Positions 55,545-64,000 of a stretch of 64,000 nt of DNA are shown in pieces. The position numbers and the translations under genes are program-made. Every line of letters begins with the position of its first letter. Position 1 is the first letter of the stretch. The notes under the pieces are model-generated. The model ran no database searches. It saw only the letters and a program-made list of their open reading frames with translations, and was not told where the DNA came from. This DNA is from Limnephilus marmoratus (taxonomy: Eukaryota > Arthropoda > Insecta > Trichoptera > Limnephilidae). The DNA is taken from positions 7,254,001 to 7,318,000 of the forward strand of contig OU862913.1 in the NCBI GenBank assembly GCA_917880885.1. Reading direction: 5' to 3'.

Positions 55545-56640
55545 GGCACTTTTGTGAGACCCATCACAAAAATATGTTTGATGCCAATAGAATCAAACTT
55601 GGATCTAAATTTCCCGACCAGGCAAACCACGGACCTTCCCAAGGTCACAGCCTAACTGCAATTAGGGCTGAACCGATGCAACCAAACCGCATCAATAATC
55701 ATGGAACATCGGTATTGGTGTTATTGACACTACAGTATCCAGCCTGAAGCCACTGGGGCTTCAAGTCAACAACCACGAATTGATCATCCTCGCTGCAGAA
55801 CTAATGTTACTATCTGCTTCCCAGGGCACGGCCGCCCTTAAATTTATGATGATCTACCCCAAATGATGATATACAGAAGTACATGCTGATGTACAAATCT
55901 AATTATGATGATCAACGCTGGACGCCGCTAGCCGAATGAAGTCTACCCACTGAAGTGTTCATACTGTTCTTGGCAGTGCTATGCTAGTGAATTAGTCGAC
56001 GATGAACTTATAAATCACTCAACAGCTAACTAATGATTTATTACTATTTGTGAATGGTGTTGGTTAAATTATTATTATTGCTTAAGTCAAAACTCTCCAT
56101 GGAGGCAATGAGACATTATTAATTTTTTTAAATTTTACAGATTGTTATTAACGTTGTGGATTTTATTATTTATTATGAAATTTTTTGCATGATTTTTAGA
56201 AATTGATAAATTTTTAGGTTTATTTTAATTATTGGTTAGGTTCCCGTACCCATCAAATGTAGAAAGACATTTTTTAAATATGTAGTCTATTGTGTGTAAA
56301 ATTAGGATATTTAAAGTTTGTTTTAATTTCGAAAAAACCTGTTGTTTTTCCTCATTCCCCGCCGGGCAGTAAGTTTAAAAAGCGAAGGTTACTGACAGCT
56401 ACCATAGCATTTTGTTTTGTTGTTTTGTTTTGTGTTAGGAATTATTGTTATAAAATAATATGCCTTAGAGATAATGGAGCTCTCTCTTATGTTTCTGATC
56501 TCTTGAAACACAGCTAGATTTAACTAGCAAATGGTCTGATGACCACAATATCAGTGCTTGTCGGTTCGGGAAAAGTTATTGTAATATGTGCTTTTATAAA
56601 GTGAATAAACTAGAAGAATTCCGCCATTGAAGGAAGCTGT
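55545..56640. other. Possible BEL 3' region; no gene
   Basis: Non-coding. Sequence after the integrase stop may include a BEL 3' LTR (a candidate TG start is TGATGATCTACCCC at about 55846), but no partner LTR exists in the window to confirm it. Confidence 0.35.
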
Positions 56641-56689
56641 TTTTCATTTGAAGTCTTTCTACCACAAAAAACCATTCTCTAACAGTAGC

Positions 56690-57800
56690 TCATGCATAGT
56701 TACACTCAGAACATGAAAAAGGTTTTTCTCCACTGTAAATCTCCCTTTCGAGAATTTGAATAATGAATAATAACTTCATTCGGGACAAGAAATTGGTTTT
56801 TGTCCGCTGTAGATAAACATGTGATTTTTGGTGCCTCTTTGTAGAACTTGAATAGTTGCAGTAGAAACATCTAAAAGGTTTTATGTGGCTGTGAGGCAGC
56901 AAATGATTTCTAATAAATTCCTTTGTACAACATGAATAATTGCAGTCGGGACATGAAACAGTCTTCTGCACATAAGTCAGCAAGTAACATCTTAGATAGA
57001 CCTTTTGAGAACACGAATATTAGCAGTCAGGACATGAAAAAGGTTTTTCACTTCTGTAGATCATACTGTGAATTTTTAAATCTTCCTTTAGAGAACTGCA
57101 TTCGGCAAAAGAAAATGTTTTTGTCCGCTGTCAGCAAATGCAGATTTAGTTATTTTCTTCGAGAAGAAGAATAGTTACGGTCAGGATATGAGAAGGGTTT
57201 TTCTTCACAATGGGTAAAAATGTGAATTTTAGATTTCTCTTAGTAGTACATGAATAATTGCAGTCGGAACATGAAAAAGGTTTTTTCGCATGAGTCAGCA
57301 AGTGACTTCTTAGATAGCCCTTTTGAGAATACGAAAAGTTGCAGTCATGAGATATAAAAGGTTTTTCACATCTGTGAATCATACTGTGGGTTTTTTAATC
57401 TTCCTTTTGAGAACTTGTATAACTGCATTCGGGACAAGAAAATGTTTTTGTGCGCTGTGAGTAAACTTGAGTTTTTTTGGTGCCTCTTTGTAGGACATGA
57501 AGAGTCCCAGTAGAAACATGTAAAAGGTTTTATATCACTGTGAGTCGGCAAACGATTTCTAAGAAGTTCCTTCGTATAAAATGCATAATTGCAGTCCTGA
57601 CATGATTAAGAATTTAGTCCACTGTGGGTAAATACGTGAAATTTTAGATAACGTTTTGTAGTGCATAAAAATAGTCGCAGTTGGGACAAGAAAAAAGTTT
57701 TTCATCACTGTGAGTCAGAAAGAGCCGTTTCTGTTATTTTTTTCGAGAAGAATACTAGTTGCAGTCAGGACATGAAAAGAGTTTGATTGCCTCCTTAGTG
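56690..57800 (-). pseudogene. Decayed C2H2 zinc-finger array
   Basis: Reading leftward, roughly ten finger remnants in changing frames. Clearest are CPDCNYSCCTKEFIRNHLLP (56960), CFYCNYSSSTKRHQKSHVY (56860), CSECNYA (56690), CSDCNYSCTTKRNL (57280) and SHDCNFSYSQKGYLRSHLLT (57330). Many frameshifts, stops and lost Cys/His. The CNYSC cores match the two + strand zinc-finger exons, but linkers and intermediate residues differ, so this is an older, separate family member. No N-terminal exon was found for it. Confidence 0.8.
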
Positions 57801-59271
57801 CATCTTTTCCAGAGGTAACATTGATGTCCTTGTTGCAACTCTTGCAGAAAGCAAAAGTGGTTTTTTTTTTGCTAGGACAAGCCAACTGTAAGAATAATAT
57901 AATCGGACAAAATTACCCACTATATTTTATAATAGTGGAAATTTTTCTTTATTTTATCAATACTCCTACTCGTACCTGCGCTTGCATCAGAATCTGAGTC
58001 ATAATTAAAAAATATATAAAGTTCGTAGAACAAAGTACTAAAAAACCTTTCGAGTCGAAGAGGCGTTACGACATAATAAATTATAAATTCTAGCTCATCA
58101 TAATTCATAGAAGATCGGTTTGTATGGGTTTATAATAGAGATATTCTTAGGTTGCGGTATTTTATAATTTTTCTGGTCGATACCGGTATCCGGGGATTTT
58201 TTTTAACCATAAACAAAGAATCGACGATAAACAATAAATCGCTGAGAAGTTCGAAAAATCGGGAGATTTTGATGCCATTCCTGTAGATCGGGAGATGAAG
58301 TGAAAAATCGGGTGCTTCGTTAACACTGCTGCTCAGTGCTAGTGTCACTGCGGAGTGCGGGCAGTGAAGTCGAAGTACGCACCGTGGCAACTGCGACGGG
58401 AGGAGCGGAGAGACGGTGAATTTAGCGAGTCGGTTGGTCGGTTGATCGCGGCGTGCGGGCACAGTGCGTGTGTTGCGGGCGGTCCAAGACTTAAAATTTT
58501 TAAACCCGGACTACAAATGAAACCCCGCCCGGACGCTCCCCGGACGCCCTCTAAACTAGGACAAATCCCGGGAAACCCGGACGGATTGCAACCCTATCTG
58601 TATGGACAAATTAGAAGAAAAGTTGATATTAATGCTAGATTGAAATGAAAATGAAACCTGTAACAGTCAGTATATAAAAAGGCGAAGAAAAGTATTACAT
58701 TAATTCAATATATCATAATAATAGAATTCCACCTCGAGATGTCAGTATAAAAAACATAAATACATATTAGGAAATAACTTCCGTGAAATAAAAGTGTACT
58801 TCTTTATCTAAAAGTCAAATTGACATTGAAGTTCTTCGGTTAGCTGATTTTAATATTGCAAAATGGATCGCGTTGGACACCACGAAGGTGTGCATTAGAG
58901 CGTGATTTATCTAAAATGTAGCTCAACGGTCGCTCAGTTTGATTAGGAACAATGGCAGTGGAGTTGCAAGCAAAATGAATAGTTCAATTAATAATTATCT
59001 TGGGTACAAAATGTCATCATTAGAACTTACAAATAACTATCACAAGCGGTAGGTAGATTGATCTTACTGGATTGAACAGTGAAAGGTTTATTATTATGAA
59101 GAAAAATAGTTTGGAAACGTAACGATAAGATTTGTCGGTACTGAAATTACATGTCAGTGCGTCAGTCCATAGATTTGGTCGACAGATTAGATGACAGGAG
59201 GACCGGTAAACACCGTGCTGCCATCTCGTGGATATTTTAGAATTACTCAGAAAACGGCCCATTATCTCGAA
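57801..59271. other. No clear gene; CpG-rich block
   Basis: The block about 58300-58600 is CpG-rich (GGGAGGAGCGGAGAGACGGT, GCGGCGTGCGGGCACAGTGC, CGGGAAACCCGGACGG) and contrasts with its A/T-rich surroundings. It could be a promoter/5' exon or part of an unrecognised element. The 97-residue open frame on it looks like composition bias and is not called. Confidence 0.4.
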
Positions 59272-59707
59272 GACTCCAGATACTAATTAAATATCTACAG
59301 CCTGTATGTCTGACGAATATCTACAGCTCATATGTTGAACTAATATCTACGAACTTCAGAGTGTTGATTAATATCTACAGAGCTTAGGTTGAACTAATAT
59401 CTACAGAGCATAGGTTGGACTAATCAGCTAAATGTGTCCAATAGTCCGATATTAGGGATTTTTACATACATACTTACGTAAATTAAGTTTTTTAAACTGC
59501 ATACGCAATATTACGTTATTCCAATATGCTATACACAAATGCAAATCCAACCTCTGCCAGTGCTGTAGATATTCGCCAACACTTTGGTTCTCATAGATAT
59601 TAATCAACAGTTTGAGCTGTAGATATTCGTCAACACTTTGATTCTCATAGATATTAGTTCGATTTTTTCAGTTTTTGGAATTCCTGTAGATATTAGTAGA
59701 CGCCTCC
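59272..59707. mobile_element. hAT/P-like MITE, copy 2 (inverted), with 8-bp target duplication
   Basis: 436 bp flanked by ATCTCGAA at 59264-59271 and 59708-59715. Ends GACTCCAGATACTAATTAAA and (reverse strand) GGAGGCGTCTACTAATATCT. Same element as 33454-33884 in opposite orientation, with the same clustered TAATATCTACAG motifs. Confidence 0.9.
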
Positions 59708-59715
59708 ATCTCGAA

Positions 59716-60562
59716 CCTAAAAGGCCAGAGAAAAAATTCTACAATTGTCTATGATTTTATTATTGTGTATGTATAACCTATAAATATTGTTGACACGTGC
59801 TTTTTTCACTGTCAAAGTGTCATCGTGCTTCCAAACTGTGTTTAATCCATGCAGCTAGTTATTATTCCACGCTTGTGATAGTTATTGGTAAGTACTAATG
59901 CTTGTATTCAGTTTAAGCACCGGCGTTTATTTTATTTTGATATATGAAAATTGTTTTCTTTTACCCACCTCACTACTCACTAGACAAAGTCTATTATAAT
60001 ATTAATCACGCTATTCATTTTGGTAGCGGCCGTTATCCAAAATCAAACTGAACTACCAATGTTTTTTTTTTAATTTGGGTGAGGCTTAACTTACGCCAAT
60101 CGATTTACCTAAATTAGGTATTCCTTTTGGTGTTTGAAAATTGAAAATTGAAATTGTCAATCAGACGTCTACCTTTTTCAAATTAAGTTTTTCGATATCA
60201 TTTAAAACTTGCATTACCAATATTCGGCTAAAAGCGATATTGCTAACCCAATAAATAGTTTATTTTTAATGTTTAACTTTAGAAATGGATAGTTTTAGTA
60301 TAGTATTGAGTTAACCAATGATTGGTTACGACTCTCTCAATTGATTTTAAATATCAACTCCAAGGTCGAGGTAGTAACAATAAGTATATCCTTATTTCCG
60401 AATATGCGTTATGCATACGATAAACATTGTTTTAACAGAATATAACCAAACAAAATATTCAAAGGTCACTCAAATTAGAGTTCTGTTATAACAATATTCT
60501 ATTTCAGGTAAGTATATATGTTTGGGCGTGAAACAATCACCTGCCGCTACCACAGCAGTGCC
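59716..60562 (+). other. Upstream region of the third exon A
   Basis: A donor-like GGTAAGTACT at about 59887 and an acceptor TTCTATTTCAG at about 60507 could join a 5' UTR exon to the ATG at 60563, as inferred for unit 2. No coding sequence. Confidence 0.35.
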
Positions 60563-60622
60563 ATGGATCTAAAAAATCCGTAAACTGTTTCTATTAAGAC
60601 GGAACCAGGGACACATTTTTAT
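60563..60622 (+). pseudogene. Third zinc-finger start exon A, broken
   Basis: GTGCCATGGATCTAAAAAAT matches the start of exon A at 22125 (MDL...), and TCTATTAAGACGGAACCAGG matches SIKxEPG. An early TAA after six codons (MDLKNP) and a Helitron 3' end at 60629 remove the rest. It marks a third unit of the tandem zinc-finger cluster. Confidence 0.65.
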
Positions 60623-61036
60623 GGAAAACTAGCTGACCCGGCGAACTTCGTACCGCCATATATTTATTTTCGTTATTATATTAGAAATTCCCGAAAGAAT
60701 TGTACTATTCATGCCCGCCTTGGCTTCACACGGGTGATGAACAGTCGTAACACTTTCGGTAAATTCAAATCAGTTGCATTATCAATAATTCCATATACAA
60801 AAGATACACATACTTAATGACAAAAAATTAGACAAAATCTTCCGTTTACAATACTACCATAAAATGAAATAAAATTACAAAAAAATCATTCGATCATAAC
60901 TATTGCAATGTCTTGTAATGTACAACATTTTTAGTTTTCCTTCTAGAGAGAAAACAAATAGCGCCGATGGTTTGCCGACTCTCGAAAACCCAACGTACAA
61001 CTAACTGCCCGTGCGAAAAACACGGCAATTCAAGGT

Positions 61037-63800
61037 TTATTCCACACACTCTAACGATTGGCCTTGAGTTTTATAAATTGTCATTGCGAATGCAAGGCGC
61101 ACTGAAAACTGGACTCGTTCAAATTCTGAAGGAAAGTCAGTTGGCATTAGTGGTATTCTGGGAATAAGCACATTCTCGCATTTGAATTTTCCTATGATTA
61201 TAGTAACTTCAATAAAATTTTTCATAATTTTTTTACTGCGAGTCTTGTTCCTTTGTACAATTTTGGCTGATTTAGATTGCGTAACATAATTATCACGGAG
61301 CCAACCTTGAGTTGTAAATTCTGTGGCGGTAATCCTGGCAAATCCAATGAATTTAGGAATTCAGTAGAATAATTGACTACTTCATTTGGATCGATAATGG
61401 AATCAATCAACTTAAATGAATGCATTTGTCCATCTATTTGACTCTAAATTTCATATTTAAATCTTCTACATCCTTATTTTTCGCTACTAAAATGGCTCGT
61501 TCGCTCAACCATGCATTGTTTTTATAATTCACACCAATATTTGAAAACACTTTTGACATTAATTCTTCATGTGACATTGTGAATTGACAAACATTTGGTG
61601 GAAACGACAAAAAACAGTAGAAGTGTCAACAGAAATTTTCCCATTGCCAATGTCTAATAATGCATTTGCAAACACTTCCGCAATCGTAACATAATTTTCA
61701 CGTATCTCATTAATTTGATGCCATCAAGCAAGCATTTATTTCATTAGCAGTTGATGATCTGGAACTGATTGGCAGCGTTTGGCGAAAATCTCCAGCCTCC
61801 AGTAGAATCATCACGCCTTCGAAAAGGTTCTGATTGCTACGCAAATCTCTTAATGTTAGATCGAGTGCCTTTAATGCTCGCTTGTGCGCCGATGTGTTTT
61901 GCTAATACGCTGAAGGTTGCCATCATCACGTTGTTCAATTACAATGTCGCGAGACTCCATTTTCTCTCCAACAACCACAATGGCAACTTCGTTTAACATT
62001 GGTGTGTTGAAGCATCTCTCACGCTCTCCTGCAGGTCTTTTGTCTGCTCCGATCACTATTTTATGATCGTCACAATTGGATCAACTGTTCATGTAACTTC
62101 TTGCAGCTGTAAGATGATCTCTCTCCTAGCTGAATGATTAGTACCACAACGTTGATTTACTTCAGTTTCAGAATTTCCCACAAAACAAATTTGAAGAAAA
62201 TTGTATTCACCATCAACTGATGGCAACAATGCTCCTGCACGATGGTGAATTTGTTCTTGAATCTGTAATATTGAACATAAGAAAATATTTTTAACCCTGG
62301 AAAGATAGTCTACGTAAAACTTACGCATGCGTGTTAGAATTATTGCACTCTCGTTCAAATTAGTGCGATTACATCGCTGTAATTTTCGGACATCTCACTC
62401 GCTGCTTGTGTCTTCCGTGGGGCGCGCGCGTGGCTGAGGTAGGTGTCACCAATTTTGAGATATGACGTCTGCATGAGTCAAAAAGCATAATATTGATTCG
62501 TTCCAAAGATGTATCTGATATATTCTTGTACAACTATATGCTTTTATTAAATATAATATATATTAATTATTTAGTACATTAGTCAAAATGGCTGATTATT
62601 TGTAAAAATAAGTGGTTTGAGAAAAAAATATATTTCAAGTATGGTTGATTATTGAAGAAGTTTCACTTTTTGTTTTCTCCATAAATATAATGTATTCATA
62701 AAATGTCGTTTTACTTATTTCATTTGTTTGTAAAAATTTAATTCCGATTGGTTTATTCAAATCAATTAACTTAAGAGGGAATAACCAGATAAAACCGGAA
62801 ATGTGTCATCTTTAAATAAAATTTAGCCGTGTTGACTCTTTTCCACAAAAATGTTTAAATTGATTTCGAAAGATTGTTATTTTATCTGGTAAAGTTATGT
62901 TTTAAATTATGAAAAAAAAATGTTTATTTTTAGCATAATAAGGTTATAACCCAGGTCGTACGATAAAAAATTATTACATAATTTTAATAGTTTTATCATT
63001 ACGTCTTTTAGCATTTTTGAATGTAGGTATAAATTAAAGCAAATTTTAAATGAAATAAAATCGATATTGAGTTATTTAAAAAAAAACTGTGAGGGAGAAT
63101 AATCAATCTTTCTCATTGGAACCGCCCTGTATGATCGTAAGAACATATTTCGACGAAATTTGAATTTTCAACCGCTGGCTGGTTAATGGCCCTTATTAAA
63201 ACATAACAGCGAGTTAAAACTCATGCGTCAATTTTACCGTACATCAAAATATGATTATTTTTCTAGGGTTGAAAAATCTTCGTTAAAGAGCCTCAATAGA
63301 ATTTTCATATATAAGGTTTATGTTGCAATGGATGTGAATAATGTGTGTCACCGAATAAAAAATACATTAAAAGTTGGATTGAAACCACGTTCTTCAATTA
63401 TGTTTGCACCAAGTGACGTATGTCATTTGGAACACACTGTTGTAATTTTGAATATTCTGCAAGAAATTCTTTGATAGAGGTTCTTGCCCTGAAAGTAATG
63501 AATTCAGTGGTTCAGGTAACGTCGCCAGTTTTTTTTTTTAATTTGAATTTTCCATTCGCACAACATAATCCTGGCGATTTGAGTCAAAACTTCAAAGCAT
63601 TGCAATATTGACAGATAGTGCTCATTGTATCGCCGGCATTATCTACTGTTTGTATCATATCTGAAAGCCAAACGTTCGTAGGTAATTGTTACGTTTTGTT
63701 GTCTCTCGCTTAAAATCGATGGTATGGGTTCTTCAGGAGTCGCGCAAGATCTCGCTTGAGAAATTCTCATTCTATTTGCCTCCAACCGCTGCCAACTCCC
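61037..63800 (-). pseudogene. Helitron Rep/helicase gene, internally deleted
   Basis: Right to left: an N-terminal low-complexity piece (RLEANRMRISQARS), the zinc finger CQYCNALKF...CCANGKFK (63620-63545), LPEPLNSLLSGQEPLSKNFL, and (after a frameshift) TSLGANIIEERGFNPTF to 63366. An intron follows (donor GTATTT, acceptor TTACAG, 63365-62263), then IQEQIHHRAGALLPSVDGEY and RREIILQLQE. Next come NEVAIVVVGE and RDIVIEQRDDGNLQRISKTH (Helitron-like N domain). Then a direct jump at about 61875 to ALKALDLTLRDLRSNQNLF, AGDFRQTLPI (helicase Walker B region), SLDLPGLPPQNLQLKVGSVI, and FAMTIYKTQGQSLECVE near 61040. The HUH nuclease motif and helicase Walker A are missing, deleted at the jump. Confidence 0.85.
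62295..63268. mobile_element. piggyBac MITE inside the Helitron intron
   Basis: 974 bp with ends CCCTGGAAAGATAGTC (62295) and, reversed, CCCTAGAAAAATAATCAT. TTAA precedes the left end (62291-62294); the right flank is TTGA, a one-base decay. The subterminal ACGCATGC (left) and TTGACGCATG (right, reversed) also fit known piggyBac ends. No transposase. It sits entirely within the GT-AG intron, about 125 bp long without it. Confidence 0.88.
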
Positions 63801-64000
63801 TTTTTTATTTTTTATTTATTGTTTTGGAACATTTACAGAGTATTACCATAAAAAAGTCATAAGATTAGCATTGTAAAAAGCGTAGCTGTTAATAGTCCAC
63901 TTAAAAATGTTCACAGAATGCACAGTTATTCAGTCTCATAACCTCGAAGATTGTGAATTCGACTTGCGTTATGCGTATAGCTGCGTACGGACTGCCCGTA

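Larger units (their letters stand above)
60629..64000 (-). mobile_element. Rearranged Helitron (3' end present, runs off the window)
   Basis: The 3' terminus on the - strand is GGGTCAGCTAG followed by T, at position 60629, the CTAG|T rule of Helitrons. Coding relics fill 61037-63800. The 5' end is not reached. Interrupted by a piggyBac MITE (62295-63268). Internal deletion makes it non-autonomous. Confidence 0.8.

Noticed and set aside
58355..58648. 97-residue open frame in the CpG-rich block
   Set aside because: No recognisable motif, no splice or start context, and GC-rich composition alone explains the open frame.

Overview
The window looks like a transposon-saturated stretch of an insect nuclear genome. 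I favour a large-genome insect such as a leaf beetle, but the sequence does not fix the order. The evidence is GT-AG introns, A/T-rich intergenic DNA, C2H2 zinc-finger exons with short N-terminal exons, and at least fifteen classes of eukaryotic transposable element, many nested in each other. There is no bacterial-type operon, CRISPR array, rRNA gene or credible functional tRNA gene.

The host scaffold is a tandem cluster of zinc-finger genes on the + strand. A coding start exon ('exon A') is followed by one or more short N-terminal exons ('exon B'), then a single zinc-finger exon. All junctions are phase 1, so B exons can be added or skipped without breaking the frame. Unit 1 has B1 (1351-1503), a destroyed B2 (8132-8145 plus 16661-16806) and a 14-finger exon (16893-18241); its exon A would lie left of the window. 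Unit 2 has exon A (22125-22278), B3 (23739-23891), B4 (34685-34840) and a 4-finger exon (34927-35450), predicting a 328-residue protein. A third exon A at 60563 is broken by a stop codon and a Helitron. A decayed zinc-finger array lies on the - strand at 56690-57800.

Units 1 and 2 are paralogous along their length (about 1245-2633, 7965-8147 and 16661-18575 against 23650-24149, 27330-27457, 33310-34684 and 34685-35785). Each is therefore the empty-site reference for insertions in the other. Unit 1 carries a 5.3-kb TTAA-flanked element and a stack of LINE, TTAA element and SINE inside exon B2. Unit 2 carries a 3.2-kb element with about 540-bp terminal inverted repeats, a GGGG-ended element that contains an apparently intact two-gene Harbinger transposon, and a 431-bp hAT/P-like MITE with an 8-bp target duplication.

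Region by region: 1-0.9 kb LINE 3' end; 0.9-18.6 kb zinc-finger unit 1 and its insertions; 18.6-22.1 kb LINE endonuclease fragment, heat-shock-element cluster and a large inverted repeat; 22.1-35.8 kb unit 2; 35.8-45.3 kb LINE and Penelope fragments, hairpin repeats, a TIR element, a piggyBac transposase with one frameshift, and a short Helitron; 45.3-56.5 kb Penelope GIY-YIG fragment, an old LINE carrying both a Foldback-like element and an intact CR1-like retrotransposon, then a BEL/Pao integrase fragment; 56.5-60.6 kb zinc-finger relic, GC-rich segment, second hAT-like MITE and the third exon A; 60.6-64 kb a rearranged Helitron whose intron holds a piggyBac MITE.

The most notable points are the intact Harbinger pair (transposase plus Myb/SANT protein), the long-TIR element with an unclassified Cys-rich gene, the symmetric exons carrying paired SUMO-type motifs, the two TTAA composite elements, the heat-shock-element cluster, and several insertions with exact target duplications and empty sites.
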